Source: Thiopontia sp964344135
Lineage (GTDB): Bacteria > Pseudomonadota > Gammaproteobacteria > GCF-002020875
Direction: 5' to 3'
Length of the DNA: 64,000 bases
Assembly (NCBI GenBank): GCA_964344135.1
Contig: CAYFMF010000002.1
Span: 1 to 64,000 of the forward strand
Position 1 is the first letter of the stretch, and the number at the start of each line of letters is the position of its first letter. Shown here one piece after another: positions 53,520-62,091 of this stretch. The notes below the pieces were generated by a model, which saw nothing but the letters and a program-made list of their open reading frames with translations, did no database searches and was not told where the DNA came from. The position numbers were made by a program, and so were the translations under genes.

Positions 53520-54479
53520 TTACCGCTTGGCCAGCCTGCGGTATTCCATATAGCGCACCTGCTGGCTTTTTCTCCCCAGATAGTGGGGGACCACACTCTC
53601 CAGTGGAGTTGGCTGCAGGTTGAATTGCGGTGGGAATGGTTCCGTACAGACACTGGGCAGGCGCATGGTGCGGTAGTTGTCCAGGGTCAGCAATTTTCCG
53701 GGCAGTCTCCCAAGAATCTTGGCCTGGAGCTGGGAGAGGGAGTTGCTGAGTCCAACAATCAGGCGGCGTACCCCTATGCAGCGCTCGGTGAACTCCATCA
53801 GCTCCATCAATGTGTACTCTCTGGGGCCACAGAGGTTGAACCGTTTGCCATAGGTCTTCGGATTGTTGATCGACTGCGCAAAGACCTCGGCAACATCCTG
53901 TACATGGATTGGGGCAAAGCGCGCCTCCGGGCAGGCCAGTGGTACGGTCAGTAGCGGCAATCTTAACATCGAGGCGAAGCGGTTGAAAAAGTGGTCGTTC
54001 TCTCCAAAGATCACAGAGGGTCGAAAGCTGGTGACATGAAGCTCCGGTCCAGCCTGATGATGGGCCGTATTCTCCGCCTCCCCCTTGGTGCGCAGGTACT
54101 GGCTGATTGCATTGACCGAACCGGCATTGAGTGCCGACATGTGGAGCAGGCGGCGAACACCCAGACGGTTGCATGTGGTTACAATCTTCTGGGCAAGATC
54201 CACATGGACCCTGCGGAAGCTTCCCCGCTCCCCAACCGGATTGAGAATGCCAACCAGATTGATCACAACATCACTGTCACCAATGAGTGTTGGCAGGGCC
54301 TCCTCATCATGGATATCTCCCTCAATCAGTGAGATCTGTGGATGGATCAGCAGGCCACGGTTGCGCTCCCGATGGCGGGTAATGACACGGATGGAGCTAT
54401 CCGTTGTGGATAGTCGATGGATAAGGTGTCTGCCGACGAAGCCGGTACCACCCAGAATACAGATTTTCTCTCTCTTCAT
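53520..54479 (-). CDS. NAD(P)-binding epimerase/dehydratase family protein (complex I NDUFA9-like)
   Basis: 319 residues with the nucleotide-binding motif ICILGGTGFVGRHLIHRL at the N-terminus and atypical SDR features (VINLVGILNPVGERG; SFRPSVIFGENDHFF; RFAPIHVQDVAEV). NDUFA9-type proteins bind NADPH without clear catalysis. The bacterial role is unknown; it is not in a nuo operon here. Confidence 0.87.
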   Translation of the reverse strand: MKREKICILGGTGFVGRHLIHRLSTTDSSIRVITRHRERNRGLLIHPQISLIEGDIHDEEALPTLIGDSDVVINLVGILNPVGERGSFRRVHVDLAQKIVTTCNRLGVRRLLHMSALNAGSVNAISQYLRTKGEAENTAHHQAGPELHVTSFRPSVIFGENDHFFNRFASMLRLPLLTVPLACPEARFAPIHVQDVAEVFAQSINNPKTYGKRFNLCGPREYTLMELMEFTERCIGVRRLIVGLSNSLSQLQAKILGRLPGKLLTLDNYRTMRLPSVCTEPFPPQFNLQPTPLESVVPHYLGRKSQQVRYMEYRRLAKR

Positions 54480-54529
54480 GGGAGGAGAGTATACCCGTTT
54501 TGAAATGTTTTCAGATAGGGAACAGCCTC

Positions 54530-55393
54530 CTAGAGACTGATAGAGGATTTCAGCTTTTTCATGGCACCCTGTTCGAGCTGCCGGATGCGCTCGGCAGAGA
54601 CACCATATTCGTCCGCAAGCTCCTGCAGGGTGCTCTTCTCCTCACTCAGCCAGCGCCGGATGATGATATTGCGGGCCCGCTCATCCAGTGAGGTGAGTGC
54701 GCTCTGCATCTGCTGCGTGGACTGCTCTCTCCAGTCGCTCTGCTCCAGATGCTCTTCCGGGGTCGGTTCCGGTGCCTCCAGATAGGCGGCTGGGGCGAAG
54801 TGTTCCTCCTCCTCGTCACACCCCATCGGGAGATCGAAGGAGGCGTCATGGTGGCTCAGGCGGCGCTCCATCTCCAGTACGGTCTCGGGTTTGACGCCCA
54901 GGTCTCCGGCAACAGTCTCCACCTCCTCACGGGAGAACCAGCCCAGCCTCTTCTTTGCGCTACGCAGATTGAAGAAGAGCTTGCGCTGCGCCTTGGTGGT
55001 GGCCACCTTGACGATGCTCCAGTTGCGCAGTACATATTCATGGATCTCTGAGCGGATCCAGTGGACGGCAAAGGAGACCAGGCGGACCTTGCGCTCCGGA
55101 TCAAAACGGCGTACCGCCTTCATCAGCCCCAGATTACCCTCCTGGACCAGATCGGCCAGGGGGAGTCCATATCCAAGATAGCCGCGTGCGATATGGGCAA
55201 CAAAACGGAGGTTGGAGAGTACCAGTTTACGCGCAGCCTCAAGATCGCCCTGCTCATGAAAGCGGATGGCCAGTGCCTGCTCCTCCTCCTCGCTGAGGAC
55301 GGGAATGTCTCTCAGGCTCTGCAGGTAGGCATCAATACTGCCGACTGGTGCAGCAGGCAGTTGGTTATAGGCGGTCTGAAGGGCGTAACTCAT
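54530..55393 (-). CDS. rpoH: Heat-shock sigma factor RpoH (sigma-32)
   Basis: Directs transcription of chaperone and protease genes, 287 residues. Region 2 (LVQEGNLGLMKAVRRFDPE; RLVSFAVHWIRSEIHEYVLR), the RpoH box QRKLFFNLRSAKKRLGWFS and region 4 (YGVSAERIRQLEQGAMKKLKSS) are all present. A perfect CIRCE operator overlaps its predicted promoter, so HrcA repression is likely in addition to any other control. ftsY is directly upstream; ftsEX, normally between them, are missing. Confidence 0.98.
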   Translation of the reverse strand: MSYALQTAYNQLPAAPVGSIDAYLQSLRDIPVLSEEEEQALAIRFHEQGDLEAARKLVLSNLRFVAHIARGYLGYGLPLADLVQEGNLGLMKAVRRFDPERKVRLVSFAVHWIRSEIHEYVLRNWSIVKVATTKAQRKLFFNLRSAKKRLGWFSREEVETVAGDLGVKPETVLEMERRLSHHDASFDLPMGCDEEEEHFAPAAYLEAPEPTPEEHLEQSDWREQSTQQMQSALTSLDERARNIIIRRWLSEEKSTLQELADEYGVSAERIRQLEQGAMKKLKSSISL

Positions 55394-55422
55394 TCATTCT
55401 TCTCTCTGTTTCTGATGCCACG

Positions 55423-55451
55423 ATTATAGGGGGTGAAATTAGCACTCGCAA
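55423..55451 (-). promoter_or_regulatory. rpoH promoter, sigma-70 and possibly sigma-32 type
   Basis: Minus-strand TTGCGA (55451-55446) and TATAAT (55428-55423), spacing 17. The same stretch reads CTTGCGA-12-CCCCCTAT, also close to the sigma-32 consensus. It lies about 30 bases upstream of the start codon. Confidence 0.75.
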
Positions 55452-55465
55452 GATTAGAGTGCTAA
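55439..55465. promoter_or_regulatory. CIRCE operator (HrcA binding site) upstream of rpoH
   Basis: TTAGCACTC (55439-55447), nine-base spacer, GAGTGCTAA (55457-55465): an exact match to the CIRCE consensus. It overlaps the -35 of the rpoH promoter, the position expected for repression. Confidence 0.95.
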
Positions 55466-55553
55466 TTTTCCATCAGGTTCCCTGCAATGTGTACTCCTGC
55501 AGTGCTGTTGATAACGTCGTATAGTCTATATGAATCAGAAAGATAACAGGGCT

Positions 55554-56537
55554 CTATTGTGACAGAAGTGCCTCAACAAACTCCTCTGCATGGAACGGGC
55601 GCAGGTCATCAATGCCCTCTCCAACGCCGATAAAACGGATCGGCAGGTGGAGTTGCCCGGCGACCGCGAAGATGACCCCCCCCTTTGCGGTACCGTCCAT
55701 CTTGGTCAGGGTGATGCCGGTCAGCCCAACCGCCTGATGGAACTGCTGGGCCTGGTGGATGGCGTTCTGTCCGGTGCCGGCATCAAGAATGAGCATGATC
55801 TCATGGGGTATGGAGTCATCCAGCTTCTGCATCACCCGCTTCACCTTCTTCAGCTCCTCCATAAGATTGGACTGTGTATGGAGACGACCCGCGGTATCGG
55901 CAATCAGGATGTCGACCCCTCGGGCACGTGCCGATTCCACCGCATCATAGATGACGGAGGCGCTGTCGGCCCCGGTCTGCTGGGCAATCACCGGGATCTC
56001 GTTTCTCTCCCCCCAGGTCTGGAGCTGCTCTACGGCCGCGGCCCGAAAGGTGTCTCCGGCAGCAAGCATTACCGATTTTCCCTGTTGCTGGAGCTGTTTG
56101 GCCAGCTTGCCGATGGTGGTGGTCTTGCCGGCACCATTGATTCCAACCATCAGGATAACGTAGGGGGAATCAGCGCTGGGCTGCAGGGGGGATTCGGAGG
56201 GGGAGAGCAGCTCCACCATGCTCGCCTTCAGGGCATGGAGTATTGCCTCCGGGCTGTCGCCCTTGTTTCTGGAGAGGCGTTCAGTGAGTAGAGAGAGAAT
56301 CTGCTGGGTTGCCTCAATGCCGACATCGGCCATCAGCAGACGTGTCTCCAGCTCCTCCAGCAGCTCATCATCGACACTCTTCTTGCCGAGCAGAAGGTTG
56401 CCGAGCCCTTCGCTGAAGTTACTGCGTGTGCGCGTCAGCCGTTCCCTGAGCTGACGGAAGACCCCCTTTGAGGCGGGGTCAGTGGGAGTTGCTGAAGATT
56501 CTGCTCCCCCCTTGTTCCTTTTTCCAAATCCCAGCAT
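55554..56537 (-). CDS. ftsY: Signal recognition particle receptor FtsY
   Basis: GTPase receptor for co-translational membrane targeting, about 327 residues from ATG 56537 (MLGFGKRNKGG); a TTG at 56579 would extend it. Short A domain, then the NG domain with GINGAGKTTTIGKLAKQL, DTAGRLHTQ and TKMDGTAKGG. Order relative to rpoH is normal except that ftsE and ftsX are absent. Confidence 0.97.
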   Translation of the reverse strand: MLGFGKRNKGGAESSATPTDPASKGVFRQLRERLTRTRSNFSEGLGNLLLGKKSVDDELLEELETRLLMADVGIEATQQILSLLTERLSRNKGDSPEAILHALKASMVELLSPSESPLQPSADSPYVILMVGINGAGKTTTIGKLAKQLQQQGKSVMLAAGDTFRAAAVEQLQTWGERNEIPVIAQQTGADSASVIYDAVESARARGVDILIADTAGRLHTQSNLMEELKKVKRVMQKLDDSIPHEIMLILDAGTGQNAIHQAQQFHQAVGLTGITLTKMDGTAKGGVIFAVAGQLHLPIRFIGVGEGIDDLRPFHAEEFVEALLSQ

Positions 56538-56613
56538 CTTGTTCGATCCATTGAAAATTTTGACGGAAGGATAACGCAAAAACGGGACGAGCCACAGCCT
56601 CTCCCTGTATGGA

Positions 56614-57903
56614 TCAGGGTTGCGCTACCGGAATCTCCGCAACGAGATCGGCAAACTCGATCTTGTATTTGTGCTGCAGGGAGCGGACAAACGGGGGGAG
56701 GTTCTCGTCAATGATTGCCTGGCGTACCCGATCGTGGATCTCCTCGTACTCATGCTGGATGGCGGGCTTGATTCCCTGCAGCAGGATGAGATGGAACCCC
56801 TTCTCGCTCTCTGCAATCTCACTGATCTCGTCCACCTTCATCCCCTCCAGCGCCCTCTCAATGGCAGGCATTGCGCCCCCTTTTTGAAGCCACCCCATCT
56901 GCCCCGCTCTTTTTTGCCCGTAGGGGTCGATGCTGTGGAGGCGCGCCATGCGGAAGAAGCTCTCCCCGGCGAGGATCCGTTTTCTCACCGCCTCTGCCTT
57001 CTCCCGGCTGTTGAGCACAATCTGCGAAACCATCCGCTGCTCTGGAACAAGGCCAAGTTCACGGTGGCTGTTGAAGTAGGCGCGTGCAGCCGCACGATCG
57101 GGTGCCCACTCACTCTCCTTCTTCAGGATCAGCATGGCGGGAAGGTGCTCCCTGGAAAATGCCTCCATAACGGCATCTGCATTGCTGATAGAGTCTCTGG
57201 CGACAAGATTGACCAGGTCAATCTCCAGCCGCTGGTAGAGCCGCACCTCAATGGCAGAGGGGTGGAATGCCCTCTCATCGCTGAGTTCAATCCCAAGGTC
57301 CGAGAAGCGCAGCAGGTAGTTGTCTGCCTCGGCAAGGATGGTCTCGGGGGTGATGGCAGGGGTGATGCGCTCCTCATGGAGAGTAAGGTGAACCCGGTCA
57401 CGGATCTTGTTCAGTGCAAGGGTGCGAACCAGCCTGTACTGCTGGGCACGATACTGGGCGATGGCCGCATCAATGGCCCCGGAGTCCCCCTTGAGACGTT
57501 CCAGCAGCTCCTCCATCACGCTGTCTGGAACCTTGATCGAGGCGCGGAGTCGATCCATATAGTGTTTGTAGGTCACTCCCCTGATAAAGGATTCACGTTC
57601 CCTGATGAAGGCGGGATCCCGGTCCAGCTCCCGGTCAAGTGCCTCAAGATAGAGCAGCTGCAGATTGACCAGGCGCATCAGGATGGAGCCACGCATCGCC
57701 GCCTGCGCCTTCTCGTCCAGGGTGGGGTACTGGTCGGCAAGTGGTGAGCTGACGATGATACGTTCGATATCGTGGTCGGTGATGGCATAGCCCTCAACAG
57801 AGACCAGCGGAGTCGCCTCTCCCTTTGAGAGGGCTGCAGCAGGCAATCCCGCAGAGAGGGTGGCAATCAGGATCAACCGGATCCAGTTCAACATGGTCTT
57901 CAC
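56614..57903 (-). CDS. Parvulin-type peptidyl-prolyl isomerase (SurA/PpiC-like), exported
   Basis: 429 residues with an N-terminal signal (LILIATLSAGLPAAALS), a long helical chaperone-like region, and one rotamase domain near residues 285-390 (MVSQIVLNSREKAEAV; SFFRMARLHSIDPYGQKRAGQMGW). SurA has two such domains. It starts about 30 bases after the stop of the seven-heme cytochrome gene, so it may help fold or assemble that cytochrome. Confidence 0.85.
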   Translation of the reverse strand: MKTMLNWIRLILIATLSAGLPAAALSKGEATPLVSVEGYAITDHDIERIIVSSPLADQYPTLDEKAQAAMRGSILMRLVNLQLLYLEALDRELDRDPAFIRERESFIRGVTYKHYMDRLRASIKVPDSVMEELLERLKGDSGAIDAAIAQYRAQQYRLVRTLALNKIRDRVHLTLHEERITPAITPETILAEADNYLLRFSDLGIELSDERAFHPSAIEVRLYQRLEIDLVNLVARDSISNADAVMEAFSREHLPAMLILKKESEWAPDRAAARAYFNSHRELGLVPEQRMVSQIVLNSREKAEAVRKRILAGESFFRMARLHSIDPYGQKRAGQMGWLQKGGAMPAIERALEGMKVDEISEIAESEKGFHLILLQGIKPAIQHEYEEIHDRVRQAIIDENLPPFVRSLQHKYKIEFADLVAEIPVAQP

Positions 57904-57931
57904 TCCTGAATCCTCAGCTCAGGGGAGCTGA

Positions 57932-60361
57932 TCATTCATCAGGAATTGCACCGCCAAGGTCTGGTGCAGAGGCGTGCATCCAGGAGACCGCCGCATCATA
58001 GTCCTCCATGAAGGAGCTGCCTTCCCACTCCTCCTTGTTGGCAATCAGCGGTACACCGGCCTCATTGGTGTAGTGACATGCGGCGCAGATCATCGGTCCG
58101 TGAGAACCGTCCGGGTTGAACTGTGCTGCCTGCTTGTAGCTGGTCTCATCCACATCGGCCGTTACCGGATAGAGGCCATGGATGGACTCATGACAGACCT
58201 GGCAGGCGAGCCCTGCATGCCCCTTGGTGTAACGCATCAGGCTGTACTTGCCCGGCTGGTTGATCGGGAATGCAACACCGCCCTGACCCTCAACATAGGG
58301 GGCGGCATGGCAGTCTGCGCAGTGCGGTTCACCGGCGGAGAGCCAGTAGGACTTGCCGTGAGAGGCCGCATCGTAGGGTGCAGCCACTGCACCGTCGGCG
58401 CCCTCTGGCAGGATCAGCGTTGCAACATCCACTGCTGGGTTGGCTGAGAGAGGAACAACATTGACGTCACCATCCTCATCGATGTTGACCATCGGGCCGC
58501 CATCCTGGGTTGCAATCACCGCAATATCCGGATGTGTCACCTCAGGATCCCAGACCGCTAGGATATGCGATTTCCCCGGGGTATCGTGGCCCTCTGCATC
58601 CAGCACCACCTTCGGATCCATCATCGCCTCCAGGGTTGTCATATCGACACCGATGCCGGCTGCGATCTCTTCCAGCGACTTGTTGCGCAGGGTGGCCCCC
58701 TCCTGACGAAATGCATGGGTAAGGTTGTCTGCCTGGTAGAGCTTCCTGGCCAGTGGGGAGTGACAGTTGGTGCACCAGAGCCCCTTGCCGCCCTCACCGT
58801 TGCCGATGTTGGAGACATTATCCTGGATCCAGCTGCCGATTGCGTTGAGGTGCTCCGGGGTGCCGGCCCCATCCTTGTCCTTGTAGGGGTTGGAGTGGAC
58901 GTCACGACCGGCGAAACAGCCCTCGCCATCCCGGTTGTCTGCATTGGCAAAGAAGTTTCCACCATCTGCCGTCATTGGGTAGCGATCCATGTTGCCATCC
59001 TGGCGGTGTGAGGGGTGGCATCCCTGGCAGCTACCACTGCGACCCTGACTATCCGGTTGTGGACGTTTCTCCTGGTGTACTCGATGAATCGCCTCGGTCA
59101 GTGGCATGATCGGCCTCTCCTCACCTCCGGGAATGACATCACTCACCCTCTTCGAGTTCAATACGCCGATCACATTGTCCGCATGACACTTCTGGCAGAG
59201 GATGGGATCCCCGCCCAGACGGTTGTCCTTGGAGCGCGATCCCGGGTTGTAGTTCTTCAGGAAGTCGGTGCCGTGCTTGTCGTCATGCTGCTCCAGAATG
59301 GAGAGCGAAGTGGCCTTCAGGTTGGCAATCCAGTCACTGGCACCAAGCCCCTTCCAGAATGCCTTCTCACCCTTCCAGAGATTGTACTTGTCGCCATTCG
59401 CATTCTTGTTGGCGTGGCAGTTTGCACAGTTGGGTACATCAATCGGGCTGGTGCCGATGAAGTGGACGGGCCTGCCATTTACACGATCAATCACCGCCTC
59501 TCCCGTCTCGGCATCCACCAGTGCTGCCCAGGACTCCTGGTAGGGTCGGATATCGCTCTCCAGCATGGTGAGCGGGTCGCGCTTCATGATGCTGTCCTGC
59601 CATGGGGTGAGCGGCAGACCCAGCGCGTCCCAGATGCCCGGGTTGGTCAGCACGATGGGTACATTGTCCAGTACCGGGGACTTGGTATAGACGATGGTCC
59701 CCTTCTCGCCCGAGTAGTGGAGGTGTCCACCGTTCAGCGGGCTTGGAACAGCGGCACCGGCGGGGCCATTATCCTTTGGGATGGGGATCTCGATACCGAC
59801 ACGCGCCTTCTTGCTGTCTGCGCTGGTCTCCTCAGGGTTGGACCCCTTCAGATCCTGGTAGACATAGAGGTGGGTAAAGTAGGCATTGGCCACATTGTCA
59901 CCAGGGCCATAGGTACCATCTCCATCCACATCATACTTCACATTCCAGTAGGCAAGCTTGTCCCCCTCTGCATAGGTGTTGTCGGTATGGCCATACTCGA
60001 TCCTCATTCGTCTCTTGCCATCGACCAGGATGTCATGCTCCTCCTCGTCCGACTCCAGTACCTCGGGCCACTTCTTGGCACCCACTGCGGTCTTGATCAC
60101 CTGTGCCTGAACCGAGTTGTAGGGTGGGAGTACACAGCAGTAGGTAAAGTCAAAGCCGGTACAGTGCATCCCGAGCTCATAGTTCAGGCTGATGTTGTAC
60201 TCGTTCTTGGGCCTGGTTGGATCTGCCACAGCGGCCGCTGCATCCGCTCCATAGACACGCTCCTTGATCGGGTAGTACACGGCCTGCTGCTGGGCACCAC
60301 AACCGGCTACAGCGGCAATCACCAATGCGCTGCCCGCCAGCGTGGCCGGGTGGAATCTCAT
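57932..60361 (-). CDS. Seven-heme c-type cytochrome lipoprotein
   Basis: About 809 residues from ATG 60361, with GGAGGAG 8 bases upstream. The signal ends in lipobox AVAGC, so it is lipid anchored, possibly at the outer membrane. Seven CxxCH heme sites are visible: CANCH, CQKCH, CQGCH, CTNCH, CADCH, CQVCH, CAACH. About 300 residues before the first heme form a heme-free domain (NYELGMHCTGFDFTYCC). I do not recognise the specific family; extracellular or periplasmic electron transfer is likely. Confidence 0.88.
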   Translation of the reverse strand: MRFHPATLAGSALVIAAVAGCGAQQQAVYYPIKERVYGADAAAAVADPTRPKNEYNISLNYELGMHCTGFDFTYCCVLPPYNSVQAQVIKTAVGAKKWPEVLESDEEEHDILVDGKRRMRIEYGHTDNTYAEGDKLAYWNVKYDVDGDGTYGPGDNVANAYFTHLYVYQDLKGSNPEETSADSKKARVGIEIPIPKDNGPAGAAVPSPLNGGHLHYSGEKGTIVYTKSPVLDNVPIVLTNPGIWDALGLPLTPWQDSIMKRDPLTMLESDIRPYQESWAALVDAETGEAVIDRVNGRPVHFIGTSPIDVPNCANCHANKNANGDKYNLWKGEKAFWKGLGASDWIANLKATSLSILEQHDDKHGTDFLKNYNPGSRSKDNRLGGDPILCQKCHADNVIGVLNSKRVSDVIPGGEERPIMPLTEAIHRVHQEKRPQPDSQGRSGSCQGCHPSHRQDGNMDRYPMTADGGNFFANADNRDGEGCFAGRDVHSNPYKDKDGAGTPEHLNAIGSWIQDNVSNIGNGEGGKGLWCTNCHSPLARKLYQADNLTHAFRQEGATLRNKSLEEIAAGIGVDMTTLEAMMDPKVVLDAEGHDTPGKSHILAVWDPEVTHPDIAVIATQDGGPMVNIDEDGDVNVVPLSANPAVDVATLILPEGADGAVAAPYDAASHGKSYWLSAGEPHCADCHAAPYVEGQGGVAFPINQPGKYSLMRYTKGHAGLACQVCHESIHGLYPVTADVDETSYKQAAQFNPDGSHGPMICAACHYTNEAGVPLIANKEEWEGSSFMEDYDAAVSWMHASAPDLGGAIPDE

Positions 60362-60717
60362 GCTCTGTTCTCCTCCCCTAGTGGGATTTATGATTATTAT
60401 TGTGATGGGGGTTCCCCAGTAAACATCTCTCCCCATCAACGATTTATTAAGAAGAGTTAACTGGTAACACTTTTTTGTATAACTCTATGCAATACAATAA
60501 TTTTTTTCAATTTTCTAAGGATTCAATGATGTTTTTGACTGTGAGGGTGTTGGCGCCCCGGACCCTTCTGTTCCCAATTGAGTTGCCGGCAGCTGGAACT
60601 TCCACTTTTTCCACGGGTCTTCTCGGGTACAATTTGCGAACCATTATTCAGGAACCTCCGAACAAGACTGGGTCAATCTCTTGTTCAGGGGCTCCTTCAG
60701 AAAGGAAAGGGAGTGAG

Positions 60718-62091
60718 ATGAATCCAGGGCGTTGGAGTGTAAGAGGGATTGTGGCTGCAGCGGCATTTGCAGCCACCCTCTCTGCAACCGCATCGACGGT
60801 TACAGAGGTGGTACTGGAGAACGGGATGAAGGTGATCGTCAAGGAGGATCATCGCGCACCGGTGGTGGTCTCCCAGGTCTGGTACAAGGTGGGATCCAGT
60901 TATGAGACGGATGGAATTACCGGGATCTCCCATATGCTGGAGCATATGATGTTCAAGGGGACCGAAAAGCATGGTCCCAACGAGTTCTCAACCATTATCT
61001 CGGAGAATGGGGGGCGTGAGAACGCCTTTACCGGGCGTGACTACACCGCCTATTTTCAGCGTCTGGAGAAGAGCCGTCTGCCGATCAGCATGGAGCTGGA
61101 GTCGGACCGAATGCGTAACCTGACCCTGCCGGAGGAGGAGTTTCTCAAGGAGCGGGAGGTGGTGCAGGAGGAGCGCAGGCTACGTACCGAGGATGCGCCC
61201 ACCTCGCTTACCTTTGAACAGTTTATGGCCACTGCCTTCCAGACCAGCCCCTACCATCATCCGATTGTCGGCTGGATGAATGATATCGAGAACTATGACA
61301 TTGAGGATCTGCGGGCATGGTATGCAATGTGGTATGCCCCCAACAACGCTACTCTGGTGGTTGCGGGTGATGTCAATGCGGAGGAGGTGATCGAGCTGGC
61401 CAGGAGATACTACGGCCCCCTTGCCCCCTCAGAGCTGAACCCGCCCAAGCCACGCATGGAGGTGGAGCAGCTGGGCCCCCGTGAGGTGACGGTTCGGGTC
61501 CCGGCCGAGATCCCCTATCTGGTGATGGGGTTTCCGGCCCCTACCGTGGTGACTGCAGAGGCGTCGTGGGAGCCCTATGCACTTGAGGTGATGGCCTATA
61601 TTCTGGATGGAGGCGATAGTGCACGCCTCAACAAGAAGCTGATTCGACAGCTGCAGATTGCCACCAGTGCCGGCGTTGGTTATGACCCCTATGATCGCCT
61701 GCAGACCCTCTTTATTGTTGAAGGGGTTCCGGCAGAGGGGCACTCTGTTGCAGAGGTGAAGGAGGCGCTGCTGGCCGAATTGAGCGAGATCAGAAAGAAT
61801 CCGGTCACAAAAGAGGAGCTGGACAGGGTGAAGGCACAGGTGGTGGCCGCCAAGGTCTTTGAGCAGGACTCCGTCTTTTATCAGGCGATGCAGATCGGAA
61901 CCCTGGAGACCATTGGGCTGGATTGGCGTGAGGCGGACCGATATGCAGAGCATGTCCGCAAGGTGACGGCGGAGCAGGTTTTGGCGGTGGCGAACAGCTA
62001 TCTCGATCCGGACCGGATGACGACAGCGATACTGGATCCGCTTCCAATCGAGAGTGGTGAGAGCAGCGAGGAGGTGGCCCATGTTCACTGA
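60718..62091 (+). CDS. M16 family zinc peptidase, active subunit
   Basis: 457 residues from ATG 60718, which follows AAGGGAG; the frame is open from 60475 but the extension carries no signal. Signal peptide GIVAAAAFAATLSATAS. Inverted zinc motif HMLEH near residue 73 with downstream Glu in REVVQEERR, typical of pitrilysin/YmxG-type peptidases. It pairs with the overlapping second M16 gene. The 60440-60717 gap is AT-rich and holds divergent promoter sequence only. Confidence 0.93.
   Translation: MNPGRWSVRGIVAAAAFAATLSATASTVTEVVLENGMKVIVKEDHRAPVVVSQVWYKVGSSYETDGITGISHMLEHMMFKGTEKHGPNEFSTIISENGGRENAFTGRDYTAYFQRLEKSRLPISMELESDRMRNLTLPEEEFLKEREVVQEERRLRTEDAPTSLTFEQFMATAFQTSPYHHPIVGWMNDIENYDIEDLRAWYAMWYAPNNATLVVAGDVNAEEVIELARRYYGPLAPSELNPPKPRMEVEQLGPREVTVRVPAEIPYLVMGFPAPTVVTAEASWEPYALEVMAYILDGGDSARLNKKLIRQLQIATSAGVGYDPYDRLQTLFIVEGVPAEGHSVAEVKEALLAELSEIRKNPVTKEELDRVKAQVVAAKVFEQDSVFYQAMQIGTLETIGLDWREADRYAEHVRKVTAEQVLAVANSYLDPDRMTTAILDPLPIESGESSEEVAHVH

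Noticed and set aside
53494..54174. Upstream extension of the small gene at 53227-53493
   Set aside because: Lies entirely within the epimerase gene in another frame and has low-complexity composition; the ribosome site supports GTG 53493.
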